Shown: piece after piece, positions 1 to 12,827 of the stretch
How the letters are laid out: each line of letters opens with the position of its first letter
How positions within the stretch are numbered: the first letter of the stretch is position 1
Source: Cyprinodon diabolis
Lineage: Eukaryota > Chordata > Actinopteri > Cyprinodontiformes > Cyprinodontidae
NCBI GenBank assembly: GCA_030533445.1
Contig: JARPUW010000325.1
Span: forward strand, 1-64,000
Direction of reading: 5' to 3'
Length of the DNA: 64,000 bases
The notes under the pieces: model-generated
What the model was told of the DNA's origin: nothing
Databases searched by the model: none
Seen by the model: only the letters and a program-made list of their open reading frames with translations
Position numbers and translations under genes: made by a program

Positions 1-6
1 TGGAAC

Positions 7-52
7 CTCTAGCTTCTGGAGCCTTGAGCTGCTGTAACCCTGAGCTGCTGGA
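7..52. repeat. Diagnostic variant-tile cassette (CTCTAGC ... TGTAACCC)
   Basis: A fixed run of rare tiles (one with CTCTAGC, one with AGCC, one with TGTAACCCTGAG) marks a sub-family. CTCTAG starts in H1 at 7, 1127, 1474, 2480, 2852, 9444, 9832, 10662, 12039 and 13957. It is usually preceded by tiles carrying CTGCAGCC and GGAACATTGAG. Spacings of 347-388, 830, about 1006, 1111-1120 and 1377 bp show repeated copying of cassettes of about 350-400 bp. It is absent from module Q. Confidence 0.75.
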
Positions 53-3000
53 ACCTTGAGCTGCTGGTGCTTCTGGAACCTTGAGCTGCTGGAACATTGA
101 GCTGCTGGAACTTTGAGCATCTGGAGCCTTGAGCATCTGGAGCCTTGAGCTGCTGGAACCTTGAGCTTCTGGAACCTTGAGCTGCTGGTGCATCTGGAAC
201 CTTGAGCATCTGGAACCTTGAGCTGCTGGAACCTTGAGCTGCTGGAACCTTGAGTTGCTGGTGCTTCTGGAACCTTGAGCATCTGGAGCCTTGAGCTTCT
301 GGAACCTTGAGCTGCTGGTGCTTCTGGAACCTTGAGCTGCTGGAACCTTGAGCTGCTGGTGCTTCTGGAACCTTGAGCATCTGGAGCCTTGAGCTTCTGG
401 AACCTTGAGCTGCTGGAAGCTTGAGCTGCTGGTGCTTCTGGAACCTTGAGCATGTGGATCCTTGAGCTACTGGAACCTTGAGCTGCTGGTGCTTCTGGAA
501 CCTTGAGCTGCTGGAACCTTGAGCTGCTGGAACCTTGAGCTGCTGGTGCTTCTGGAACCTTGAGAATCTGGAGCCTTGAGCTTCTGAAACCTTGGGCTGC
601 TGGAGCCTTGAGCTGCTGGCGCTTCTGGAACCTTGAGCTGCTGGAACCTTGAGCTGCTGGTGCTTCTGGAACCTTGAGCTGCTGGAACCTTGAGCTGCTG
701 GTGCTTCTGGAACCTTGAGCTGCTGGAATCTTGAGCTGCTGGTGGTTCTGGAACCTTGAGCATCTGGAGCCTTGAGCTTCTGGAACCTTGAGCTGCTGGA
801 GCCTTGAGCTGCTGGTGCTTCTGGAACCTTGAGCTGCTGGAACCTTGAGCTGCTGGAACATTGAGCTGCTGGAACTTTGAGCATCTGGAGCCTTGAGCTT
901 CTGGAGCCTTGAGCTGCTGGAACCTTGAGCTTCTGGAACCTTGAGCTGCTGGTGCATCTGGAACCTTGAGCATCTGGAGCCTTGAGCTTCTGGAACCTTG
1001 AGCTGCTGGAGCCTTGAGCTGCTGGTGCTTCTGGAACTTTGAGCTGCTGGAACCTTGAGCTGCTGCAGCCTTGAGCTGCTGGTGGTTCTGGAACTTTGAG
1101 CTGCTGGAACCTTGAGCTTCTGGAACCTCTAGCTTCTGGAGCCTTGAGCTGCTGTAACCCTGAGCTGCTGGAACCTTGAGCTGCTGGAACCTTGAGCTGC
1201 TGGAACATTGAGCTGCTGGAACTTTGAGCATCTGGAGCCTTGAGCATCTGGAGCCTTGAGCTGCTGGAACCTTGAGCTTCTGGAACCTTGAGCTGCTGGT
1301 GCATCTGGAACCTTGAGCATCTGGAGCCTTGAGCTTCTGGAACCTTGAGCTGCTGGAGCCTTGAGCTGCTGGTGCTTCTGGAACTTTGAGCTGCTGGAAC
1401 CTTGAGCTGCTGCAGCCTTGAGCTGCTGGTGCTTCTGGAACATTGAGCTGCTGGAACCTTGAGCTTCTGGAACCTCTAGCTTCTGGAGCCTTGAGCTGCT
1501 GTAACCCTGAGCTGCTGGAACCTTGAGCTGCTGGTGCTTCTGGAACCTTCAGCTGCTGGAACCTTGAGCTGCTGGAACCTTGAGCTGCTGGTGCTTCTGG
1601 AACCTTGAGCATCTGGAGCCTTGAGCTTCTGGAACCTTGAGCTGCTGGTGCTTCTGGAACCTTGAGCTGCTGGAGCCTTGAGCTGCCGGAACTTTGAGCT
1701 GCTGGAGCCTTGAGCTGCCGGAACTTTGAGCTGCTGGAGCCTTGAGCTGCTGGAACCTTGAGCTGCTGGTGCTTCTGGAACCTTGAGCTGCTGGAACCTT
1801 GAGCTGCTGGTGCTTATGGAACCTTGAGCTGCTGGAACCTTGAGCTGCTGGAACCTTGAGCTGCTGGAACCTTGAGCTGCTGGTGCTTCTGGAACCTTGA
1901 GCATCTGGAGCCTTGAGCTTCTGGAACCTTGAGCTGCTGGAGCCTTGAGCTGCTGGTGCTTCTGGAACCTTGAGCTGCTGGAACCTTGAGCTGCTGGTGC
2001 TTCTGGAACCTTGAGCTGCTGGTGCTTCTGGAACCTTGAGCATCTGGAGCCTTGAGCTTCTGGAACCTTGAGCTGCTGGAACCTTGAGCTGCTGGTGGTT
2101 CTGGAACCTTAAGCATCTGGAGCCTTGAGCTTCTGGAACCTTGAGCTGCTGGAGCCTTGAGCTGCTGGTGCTTCTGGAACCTTGAACTGCTGGAACCTTG
2201 AGCTGCTGGAACATTGAGCTGCTGGAACTTTGAGCATCTGGAGCCTTGAGAATCTGGAGCCTTGAGCTGCTGGAACCTTGAGCTTCTGGAACCTTGAGCT
2301 GCTGGTGCATCTGGAACCTTGGGCATCTGGAGCCTTGATCTTCTGGAACCTTGAGCTGCTGGAGCCTTGAGCTGCTGGTGCTTCTGGAACTTTGAGCTGC
2401 TGGAACCTTGAGCTGCTGCAGCCTTGAGCTGCTGGTGCTTCTGGAACATTGAGCTGCTGGAATCTTGAGCTTCTGGAACCTCTAGCTTCTGGAGCCTTGA
2501 GCTGCTGTAACCCTGAGCTGCAGGAACCTTGAGCTGCTGGTGCTTCTGGAACCTTGAGCTGCTGGAACCTTGAGCTGCTGGAACATTGAGCTGCTGGAAC
2601 TTTGAGCATCTGGAGCCTTGAGCATCTGGAGCCTTGAGCTGCTGGAACCTTGAGCTTCTGGAACCTTGAGCTGCTGGTGCATCTGGAACCTTGAGCATCT
2701 GGAGCCTTGAGCTTCTGGAACCTTGAGCTGCTGGAGCCTTGAGCTGCTGGTGCTTCTGGAACTTTGAGCTGCTGGAACCTTGAGCTGCTGCAGCCTTGAG
2801 CTGCTGGTGCTTCTGGAACATTGAGCTGCTGGAACCTTGAGCTTCTGGAACCTCTAGCTTCTGGAGCCTTGAGCTGCTGTAACCCTGAGCTGCTGGAACC
2901 TTGAGCTGCTGGTGCTGCTGGAATCTTGAGCTGCTGGAACCTTGAGCTGCTGGTGCTTCTGGAACCTTCAGCTTCTGGAACCTTGAGCTGCTGGAACCTT

Positions 3001-3774
3001 GAGCTGCTGGTGCTTCTGGAACCTTGAGCATCTGGAGCCTTGAGCTTCTGGAACCTTGAGCTGCTGGTGCTTCTGGAACCTTGAGCTGCTGGAGCCTTGA
3101 GCTGCTGGAACCTTGAGCTGCTGGTGCTTCTGGAACCTTGAGCTGCTGGAACCTTGAGCTGCTGGTGCTTCTGGAACCTTGAGCTGCTGGAACCTTGAGC
3201 TGCTGGTGCTTCTGGAACCTTGAGCATCTGGAGCCTTGAGCCTCTGGAACCTTGAGCTGCTGGAGCCTTGAGCTGCTGGTGCTTCTGGAACCTTGAGCTG
3301 CTGGAACCTTGAGCTGCTGGAACCTTGAGCTGCTGGAACCTTGAGCTGCTGGTGCTTCTGGAACCTTGAGCTGCTGGTGCTTCTGGAACCTTGAGCATCT
3401 GGAGCCTTGAGCTTCTGGAACCTTGAGCTGCTGGTGCTTCTGGAACCTTGAGCTGCTGGAACCTTGAGCTGCTGGTGCTTCAGGAACCTTGAGCATCTGG
3501 AGCCTTGAGCTTCTGGAACCTTGAGCTGCTGGTGCTTCTGGAACCTTGAGCTGCTGGAGCCTTGAGCTGCTGGAACCTTGAGCTGCTGGTGCTTCTGGAA
3601 CCTTGAGCTGCTGGAACCTTGAGCTGCTGGTGGTTCTGGAACCTTGAGCATCTGGAGCCTATAGCTTCTGGAACCTTGAGCTGCTGGAGCCTTGAGCTGC
3701 TGGTGCATCTGGAACCTTGAGATGCTGGAACCTTGAGCTGCTGGAACCTTGAGCTGCTGGAACTTTGAGCATCT

Positions 3775-3789
3775 GGAGCCTTGAGCTCT
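3775..3789. repeat. One-base-short (15-bp) tile in module P
   Basis: The tile reads TGGAGCCTTGAGCTC and is followed directly by TGG. It is one base shorter than the normal 16 and is the only tile of irregular length I noticed. It recurs at the equivalent places near 18836, 43453 and 58758. On the minus strand it shifts the relation between reading frame and tile order. Confidence 0.75.
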
Positions 3790-3934
3790 GGAGCCTTGAG
3801 CTGCTGGACCCTTGAGCTTCTGGAACCTTGAGCTGCTGGTGCATCTGGAGCCTTGAGCATCTGGAACCTTGAGCTGCTGGAACCTTGAGCTGCTGGTGCT
3901 TCTGGAACCTTGAGCATCTGGAGCCTTGAGCTTC

Positions 3935-6845
3935 TGGAACCTTGAGCTGCTGGTGCTTCTGGAACCTTGAGCTGCTGGAACCTTGAGCTGCTGGTGCTTC
4001 TGGAACCTTGAGCATCTGGAGCCTTGAGCTTCTGGAACCTTGAGCTGCTGGAACCTTGAGCTGCTGGTGCTTCTGGAACCTTGAGCATGTGGAGCCTTGA
4101 GCTACTGGAACCTTGAGCTGCTGGTGCTTCTGGAACCTTGAGCTGCTGGAACCTTGAGCTGCTGGTGCTTCAGGAACCTTGAGAATCTGGAGCCTTGAGC
4201 TTCTGGAACCCTGGGCTGCTGGAGCCTTGAGCTGCTGGCGCTTCTGGAACCTTGAGCTGCTGGATCCTTGAGCTGCTGGAACCTTGAGCTGCTGGTGCTT
4301 CTGGAACCTTGAGCTGCTGGAACCTTGAGCTGCTGGTGCTTCTGGAACCTTGAGCTGCTGGAACCTTGAGCTGCTGGTGGTTCTGGAACCTTGAGCATCT
4401 GGAGCCTTGAGCTTCTGGAACCTTGAGCTGCTGGAGCCTTGAGCTGCTGGTGCTTCTGGAACCTTGAGCTGCTGGAACCTTGAGCTGCTGGAACCTTGAG
4501 CTGCTGGAACATTGAGCTGCTGGAACTTTGAGCATCTGGAGCCTTGAGCATCTGGAGCCTTGAGCTGCTGGAACCTTGAGCTTCTGGAACCTTGAGCTGC
4601 TGGTGCATCTGGAACCTTGAGCATCTGGAGCCTTGAGCTTCTGGAACCTTGAGCTGCTGGAGCCTTGAGCTGCTGGTGCTTCTGGAACTTTGAGCTGCTG
4701 GAACCTTGAGCTGCTGGAACCTTGAGCTGCTGGTGCTTCTGGAACCTTGAGCTGCTGGAACCTTGAGCTGCTGGTGCTTCTGGAACCTTGAGCATCTGGA
4801 GCCTTGAGCTTCTGGAACCTTGAGCTGCTGGTGCTTCTGGAACCTTGAGCTGCTGGAACCTTGAGCTGCTGGAACCTTTAGCTGCTGGAACCTTGAGCTG
4901 CTGGTGCTTCTGGAACCTTGAGCATCTGGAGCCTTGAGCTTCTGGAACCTTGAGCTGCTGGAACCTTGAGCTGCTGGTGCTTCTGGAACCTTGAGCTTCT
5001 GGAGCCTTGAGCTTCTGGAACCTTGAGCTGCTGGTGCTTCTGGAACCTTGAGCTGCTGGAACCTTGAGCTGCTGGTGCTTCTGGAACCTTGAGCTGCTGG
5101 AACCTTGAGCTGCTGGTGCTTCTGGAACCTTGAGCATCTGGAGCCTTGAGCTTCTGGAACCTTGAGCTGCTGGAACCTTGAGCTGCTGAAGCATTGAGCT
5201 GCTGGTGCTTCTGGAACCTTGAGCTTCTGGAACCTTGAGCTGCTGGTGCATCTGGAACCTTGAGCATCAGGAGCCTTGAGCTTCTGGAACCTTGAGCTGC
5301 TGGTGCTTCTGGAACCTTGAGCTGCTGGAACCTTGAGCTGCTGGTGCTTCTGGAACCTTGAGCATCTGGAGCCTTGAGCTTCTGGAACCTTGAGCTGCTG
5401 GAACCTTGAGCTGCTGGTGCTTCTGGAACCTTGAGCATGTGGAGCCTTGAGCTACTGGAACCTTGAGCTTCTGGAACCTTGAGCTGCTGGTGCTTCTGGA
5501 ACCTTGAGCTGCTGGAACCTTGAGCTGCTGGTGCTTCTGGAACCTTGAGCATCTGGAGCCTTGAGCTTCTGGAACCTTGAGCTGCTGGAACCTTGAGCTG
5601 CTGGTGCTTCTGGAACCTTGAGCATGTGGAGCCTTGAGCTACTGGAACCTTGAGCTGCTGGTGCTTCTGGAACCTTGAGCTGCTGGAACCTTGAGCTGCT
5701 GGTGCTTCAGGAACCTTGAGAATCTGGAGCCTTGAGCTTCTGGAACCCTGGGCTGCTGGAGCCTTGAGCTGCTGGCGCTTCTGGAACCTTTAGCTGCTGG
5801 AACCTTGAGCTGCTGGAACTTTGAGCTGCTGGTGCTTCTGGAACCTTGAGCTGCTGGAACCTTGAGCTGCTGGTGCTTCTGGAACCTTGAGCTGCTGGAA
5901 CCTTGAGCTGCTGGTGGTTCTGGAACCTTGAGCATCTGGAGCCTTGAGCTTCTGGAACCTTGAGCTGCTGGAGCCTTGAGCTGCTGGTGCTTCTGGAACC
6001 TTGAGCTGCTGGAACCTTGAGCTGCTGGAACCTTGAGCTGCTGGAACATTGAGCTGCTGGAACTTTGAGCATCTGGAGCCTTGAGCATCTGGAGCCTTGA
6101 GCTGCTGGAACCTTGAGCTTCTGGAACCTTGAGCTGCTGGTGCATCTGGAACCTTGAGCATCTGGATCCTTGAGCTTCTGGAACCTTGAGCTGCTGGAGC
6201 CTTGAGCTGCTGGTGCTTCTGGAACTTTGAGCTGCTGGAACCTTGAGCTGCTGGAACCTTGAGCTGCTGGTGCTTCTGGAACCTTGAGCTGCTGGAACCT
6301 TGAGCTGCTGGTGCTTCTGGAACCTTGAGCATCTGGAGCCTTGAGCTTCTGGAACCTTGAGCTGCTGGTGCTTCTGGAACCTTGAGCTGCTGGAACCTTG
6401 AGCTGCTGGAACCTTTAGCTGCTGGAACCTTGAGCTGCTGGTGCTTCTGGAACCTTGAGCATCTGGAGCCTTGAGCTTCTGGAACCTTGAGCTGCTGGAA
6501 CCTTGAGCTGCTGGTGATTCTGGAACCTTGAGCTTCTGGAGCCTTGAGCTTCTGGAACCTTGAGCTGCTGGTGCTTCTGGAACCTTGAGCTGCTGGAACC
6601 TTGAGCTGCTGGTGCTTCTGGAACCTTGAGCTGCTGGAACCTTGAGCTGCTGGAACCTTGAGCTGCTGGTGCTTCTGGAACCTTGAGCATCTGGAGCCTT
6701 GAGCTTCTGGAACCTTGAGCTGCTGGAACCTTGAGCTGCTGAAGCATTGAGCTGCTGGTGCTTCTGGAACCTTGAGCTTCTGGAACCTTGAGCTGCTGGT
6801 GCATCTGGAACCTTGAGCATCTGGAGCCTTGAGCTTCTGGAACCT
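3935..6845. repeat. Direct duplication of about 1.36 kb, period 1537 bp, around module Q (H1)
   Basis: Bases about 3935-5290 recur at about 5472-6845. Anchors: AGCATGT at 4084 and 5621, GAGAATCTGG at 4181 and 5718, the CCTTTAGCTG variant at about 4875 and 6412, all 1537 bp apart. The CTGAAGCATTG marker is 1553 bp apart (5186 and 6739) because the second copy carries one extra 16-bp tile. The roughly 180-bp spacer (about 5290-5470) resembles the sequence after it with a shift of about 190 bp. The same arrangement recurs in H2 (about 18996-21906), H4 (about 43613-46523) and H6 (about 58918-61828), and without its leftmost part in H3 and H5. Confidence 0.75.
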
Positions 6846-9800
6846 TGAGCTGCTGGAGCCTTGAGCTGCTGGTGCTTCTGGAACCTTGAGCTGCTGGAAC
6901 CTTGAGCTGCTGGAACCTTGAGCTGCTGGAACCTTGAGCTGCTGGTGCTTCTGGAACCTTGAGCTGCTGGAACCTTGAGCTGCTGGAACCTTGAGCTGCT
7001 GGAACATTGAGCTGCTGGAACTTTGAGCATCTGGAGCCTTGAGCATCTGGAGCCTTGAGCTGCTGGAACCTTGAGCTCCTGGAACCTTGAGCTGCTGGTG
7101 CATCTGGAACCTTGAGCATCTGGAGCCTTGAGCTTCTGGAACCTTGAGCTGCTGGAGCCTTGAGCTGCTGGTGCTTCTGGAACTTTGAGCTGCTGGAGCC
7201 TTGAGCTTCTGGAACCTTGAGCTGCTGGTGCTTCTGGAACCTTGAGCTGCTGGAACCTTGAGCTGCTGGAACCTTGAGCTGCTGGAACCTTGAGCTGCTG
7301 GTGCTTCTGGAACCTTGAGCATCTGGAGCCTTGAGCTTCTGGAACCTTGAGCTGCTGGAACCTTGAGCTGCTGGTGCTTCTGGAACATTGAGCATCTGGA
7401 GCCTTGAGCTTCTGGAACCTTGAGCTTCTGGTGCTTCTGGAACCTTGAGCTGCTGGAACCTTGAGCTGCTGCAGCCTTGAGCTGCTGGTGCTTCTGGAAC
7501 CCTGAGCTGCTGGAACCTTGAGCTGCTGGTGCTGCTGGAACCTTGAGCTGCTGGAACCTTGAGCTGCTGGTGCTTCTGGAACCTTGAGCTGCTGGAACCT
7601 TGAGCTGCTGGAACCTTGAGCTGCTGGTGCTTCTGGAACCTTGAGCATCTGGAGCCTTGAGCTTCTGGAACCTTGAGCTGCTGGTGCTTCTGGAACCTTG
7701 AGCTGCTGGAACCTTGAGCTGCTGGAACCTTGAGCTGCTGGTGCTTCTGGAACCTTGAGCATCTGGAGCCTTGAGCTTCTGGAACCTTGAGCTGCTGGAA
7801 CCTTGAGCTGCTGGTGCTTCTGGAACCTTGAGCATCTGGAGCCTTGAGCTTCTGGAACCTTGAGCTGCTGGTGCTTCTGGAACCTTGAGCTGCTGGAACC
7901 TTGAGCTGCTGGAACCTTGAGCTGCTGGTGCTTCTGGAACCTTGAGCATCTGGAGCCTTGAGCTTCTGGAACCTTGAGCGGCTGGAGCCTTGAGCTGCTG
8001 GCGCTTCTGGAACCTTGAGCTGCTGGAACCTTGAGCTGCTGGTGCTTCTGGAACCTTGAGCTGCTGGAACCTTGAGCTGCTGGTGCTTCTGGAACCTTGA
8101 GCTGCTGGAACCTTGAGCTGCTGGTGCTTCAGGAACCTTGAGCATCTGGAGCCTTGAGCTTCTGGAACCTTGAGCTGCTGGTGCTTCTGGAACCTTGAGC
8201 TGCTAGAGCCTTGAGCTGCTGGAACCTTGAGCTGCTGGTGCTTCTGGAACCTTGAGCTGCTGGAACCTTGAGCTGCTGGTGCTTCTGGAACCTTGAGCTG
8301 CTGGAACCTTGAGCTGCTGGTGGTTCTGGAACCTTGAGCATCTGGAGCCTATAGCTTCTGGAACCTTGAGCTGCTGGAGCCTTGAGCTGCTGGTGCTTCT
8401 GGAACCTTGAGCTGCTGGAACCTTGAGCTGCTGGAACCTTGAGCTGCTGGAACTTTGAGCATCTGGAGCCTTGAGCATCTGGAGCCTTGAGCTGCTGGAC
8501 CCTTGAGCTTCTGGAACCTTGAGCTGCTGGTGCATCTGGAACCTTGAGCATCTGGAACCTTGAGCTGCTGGAACCTTGAGCTGCTGGAACCTTGAGCTGC
8601 TGGTGCTTCTGGAACCTTGAGCATCTGGAGCCTTGAGCTTCTGGAACCTTGAGCTGCTGGTGCTTCTGGAACCTTAAACTGCTGGAACCTTGAGCTGCTG
8701 GTGCTTCTGGAACCTTGAGCATCTGGAGCCTTGAGCTTCTGGAACCTTGAGCTGCTGGAACCTTGAGCTGCTGGTGCTTCTGGAACCTTGAGCATGTGGA
8801 GCCTTGAGCTACTGGAACCTTGAGCTGCTGGTCTTTCTGGAACCTTGAGCTGCTGGAACTTTGAGCTGCTGGAACCTTGAGCTGCTGGTGCTTCTGGAAC
8901 CTTGAGAATCTGGAGCCTTGAGCTTCTGGAACCTTGGGCTGCTGGAGCCTTGAGCTGCTGGCGCTTCTGGAACCTTGAGCTGCTGGAACCTTGAGCTGCT
9001 GGAACCTTGAGCTGCTGGTGCTTCTGGAACCTTGATCTGCTGGAACCTTGAGCTGCTGGTGCTTCTGGAACCTTGAGCTGCTGGAACCTTGAGCTGCTGG
9101 TGGTTCTGGAACCTTGAGCATCTGGAGCCTTGAGCTTCTGGAACCTTGAGCTGCTGGAGCCTTGAGCTGCTGGTGCTTCTGGAACCTTGAGCTGCTGGAA
9201 CCTTGAGCTGCTGGAACCTTGAGCTGCTGGAACATTGAGCTGCTGGAACTTTGAGCATCTGGAGCCTTGAGCATCTGGAGCCTTGAGCTGCTGGAACCTT
9301 GAGCTTCTGGAACCTTGAGCTGCTGGAGCCTTGAGCTGCTGGTGCTTCTGGAACTTTGAGCTGCTGGAACCTTGAGCTGCTGCAGCCTTGAGCTGCTGGT
9401 GCTTCTGGAACATTGAGCTGCTGGAACCTTGAGCTTCTGGAACCTCTAGCTTCTGGAGCCTTGAGCTGCTGTAACCCTGAGCTGCTGGAACCTTGAGCTG
9501 CTGGTGCTTCTGGAACCTTGAGCTGCTGGAACCTTGAGCTGCTGGAACCTTGAGCTGCTGGAACATTGAGCTGCTGGAACTTTGAGCATCTGGAGCCTTG
9601 AGCATCTGGAGCCTTGAGCTGCTGGAACCTTGAGCTTCTGGAACCTTGAGCTGCTGGTGCATCTGGAACCTTGAGCATCTGGAGCCTTGAGCTTCTGGAA
9701 CCTTGAGCTGCTGGAGCCTTGAGTTGCTGGTGCTTCTGGAACTTTGAGCTGCTGGAACCTTGAGCTGCTGCAGCCTTGAGCTGCTGGTGCTTCTGGAACA

Positions 9801-10119
9801 TTGAGCTGCTGGAACCTTGAGCTTCTGGAACCTCTAGCTTCTGGAGCCTTGAGCTGCTGTAACCCTGAGCTGCTGGAACCTTGAGCTGCTGGTGCTGCTG
9901 GAACCTTGAGCTGCTGGAACCTTGAGCTGCTGGTGCTTCTGGAACCTTGAGCTGCTGGAACCTTGAGCTGCTGGAACCTTGAGCTGCTGGTGCTTCTGGA
10001 ACCTTGAGCATCTGGAGCCTTGAGCTTCTGGAACCTTGAGCTGCTGGTGCTTCTGGAACCTTGAGCTGCTGGAGCCTTGAGCTGCCGGAACTCTGAGCTG
10101 CTGGAGCCTTGAGCTGCTG

Positions 10120-12827
10120 GAACCTTGAGCTGCTGGTGCTTCTGGAACCTTGAGCTGCTGGAACCTTGAGTTGCTGGTGCTTCTGGAACCTTGAGCTGCT
10201 GGAACCTTGAGCTGCTGGAGCCTTGAGCTGCTGGTGCTTCTGGAACCTTGAGCTGCTGGAACCTTGAGCTGCTGGAACCTTGAGCTGCTGGAGCCTTAAG
10301 CTGCTGGTGCTGCTGGAACCTTGAGCTGCTGGAACCTTGAGCTGCTGGTGCTTCTGGAACCTTGAGCTGCTGGAACCTTGAGCTGCTGGTGCTTCTGGAA
10401 CCTTGAGCATCTGGAGCCTTGAGCTTCTGGAACCTTGAGCTGCTGGTGCTTCTGGAACCTTGAGCTTCTGGAACCTTGAGCTGCTGGTGCATCTGGAACC
10501 TTGAGCATCTGGAGCCTTGAGCTTCTGGAACCTTGAGCTGCTGGAGCCTTGAGCTGCTGGTGCTTCTGGAACTTTGATCTGCTGGAACCTTGAGCAACTG
10601 CAGCCTTGAGCTGCTGGTGCTTCTGGAACATTGAGCTGCTGGAACCTTGAGCTTCTGGAACCTCTAGCTTCTGGAGCCTTGAGCTGCTGTAACCCTGAGC
10701 TGCTGGAACCTTGAGCTGCTGGTGCTGCTGGAACCTTGAGCTGCTGGAACCTTGAGCTGCTGGTGCTTCTTGAACCTTCAGCTGCTGGAACCTTGAGCTG
10801 CTGGAACCTTGAGCTGCTGGTGCTTCTGGAACCTTGAGCATCTGGAGCCTTGAGCTTCTGGAACCTTGAGCTGCTGGTGCTTCTGGAACCTTGAGCTGCT
10901 GGAGCCTTGAGCTGCTGGAACTTTGAGCTGCTGGAGCCTTGAGCTGCTGGAACCTTGAGCTGCTGGTGCTTCTGGAACCTTGAGCTGCTGGAACCTTGAG
11001 CTGCTGGTGCTTCTGGAACCTTGAGCTGCTGGAACCTTGAGCTGCTGGAACCTTGAGCTGCTGGTGCTTCTGGAACCTTGAACATCTGGAGCCTTGAGCT
11101 TCTGGAACCTTGAGCTGCTGGAGCCTTAAGCTGCTGGTGCTGCTGGAACCTTGAGCTGCTGGAACCTTGAGCTGCTGGTGCTTCTGGAACCTTGAGCTGC
11201 TGGAACCTTGAGCTGCTGGTGCTTCTGGAACCTTGAGCATCTGGAGCCTTGAGCTTCTGGAACCTTGAGCTGCTGGTGCTTCTGGAACCTTGAGCTGCTG
11301 GAACCTTGAGCTGCTGGTGCTTCTGGAACCTTGAGCATCTGAAGCCTTGAGCTGCTGGAACCTTGAGCTGCTGGTGCTTCTGGAACCTTGAGCTGTTGGA
11401 ACCTTGAGCTGCTGGTGCTTCTGGAACCTTGAGCTGCTGGAACCTTGAGTTGCTGGTGCTTCTGGAACCTTGAGCTGCTGGAACCTTGAGCTGCTGGAGC
11501 CTTGAGCTGCTGGTGCTTCTGGAACCTTGAGCTGCTGGAACCTTGAGTTGCTGGTGCTTCTGGAACCTTGAGCTGCTGGAACCTTGAGCTGCTGGAGCCT
11601 TGAGCTGCTGGTGCTTCTGGAACCTTGAGCTGCTGGAACCTTGAGCTGCTGGAACCTTGAGCTGCTGGAGCCTTAAGCTGCTGGTGCTGCTGGAACCTTG
11701 AGCTGCTGGAACCTTGAGCTGCTGGTGCTTCTGGAACCTTGAGCTGCTGGAACCTTGAGCTGCTGGTGCTTCTGGAACCTTGAGCATCTGGAGCCTTGAG
11801 CTTCTGGAACCTTGAGCTGCTGGTGCTTCTGGAACCTTGAGCTTCTGGAACCTTGAGCTGCTGGTGCATCTGGAACCTTGAGCATCTGGAGCCTTGAGCT
11901 TCTGGAACCTTGAGCTGCTGGAGCCTTGAGCTGCTGGTGCTTCTGGAACTTTGATCTGCTGGAACCTTGAGCAACTGCAGCCTTGAGCTGCTGGTGCTTC
12001 TGGAACATTGAGCTGCTGGAACCTTGAGCTTCTGGAACCTCTAGCTTCTGGAGCCTTGAGCTGCTGTAACCCTGAGCTGCTGGAACCTTGAGCTGCTGGT
12101 GCTGCTGGAACCTTGAGCTGCTGGAACCTTGAGCTGCTGGTGCTTCTTGAACCTTCAGCTGCTGGAACCTTGAGCTGCTGGAACCTTGAGCTGCTGGTGC
12201 TTCTGGAACCTTGAGCATCTGGAGCCTTGAGCTTCTGGAACCTTGAGCTGCTGGTGCTTCTGGAACCTTGAGCTGCTGGAGCCTTGAGCTGCTGGAACTT
12301 TGAGCTGCTGGAGCCTTGAGCTGCTGGAACCTTGAGCTGCTGGTGCTTCTGGAACCTTGAGCTGCTGGAACCTTGAGCTGCTGGTGCTTCTGGAACCTTG
12401 AGCTGCTGGAACCTTGAGCTGCTGGAACCTTGAGCTGCTGGTGCTTCTGGAACCTTGAACATCTGGAGCCTTGAGCTTCTGGAACCTTGAGCTGCTGGAG
12501 CCTTAAGCTGCTGGTGCTGCTGGAACCTTGAGCTGCTGGAACCTTGAGCTGCTGGTGCTTCTGGAACCTTGAGCTGCTGGAACCTTGAGCTGCTGGTGCT
12601 TCTGGAACCTTGAGCATCTGGAGCCTTGAGCTTCTGGAACCTTGAGCTGCTGGTGCTTCTGGAACCTTGAGCTGCTGGAACCTTGAGCTGCTGGTGCTTC
12701 TGGAACCTTGAGCATCTGGAGCCTTGAGCTGCTGGAACCTTGAGCTGCTGGTGCTTCTGGAACCTTGAGCTGTTGGAACCTTGAGCTGCTGGTGCTTCTG
12801 GAACCTTGAGCTGCTGGAACCTTGAGC
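10120..12827. repeat. 1377-bp tandem duplication in module R (H1)
   Basis: Bases about 10120-11450 recur at about 11497-12827. Anchors 1377 bp apart: GAGCCTTAAG at 10291 and 11668 and again at 11121 and 12498, GATCTGCTGG at 10576 and 11953, CTCTAG at 10662 and 12039. One internal difference is visible: GAAGCC at about 11341 against GGAGCC at about 12718. The second copy has a different right flank (a TGGTGGTTC tile near 12834). H2 and H4 have a single copy that carries the GAAGCC allele but the right flank of the second copy. Confidence 0.82.

Noticed and set aside
740..770. Chi-like octamer GCTGGTGG where the TGGTGGTTC tile variant occurs
   Set aside because: It arises from one substitution in the common tile. 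Chi function is a bacterial RecBCD property, and nothing in the window suggests a bacterial chromosome.
8809..12462. Minus-strand 1217-codon open frame (same again at 33426-37079), and many other open frames of 100-830 codons
   Set aside because: All three minus frames are open over the same bases and give the same repeat peptide because the tiles lack stops on that strand. There is no frame preference, no non-repeat domain and no defined start or end context. The plus strand is closed only because TTGAG supplies TGA in one phase of each tile.
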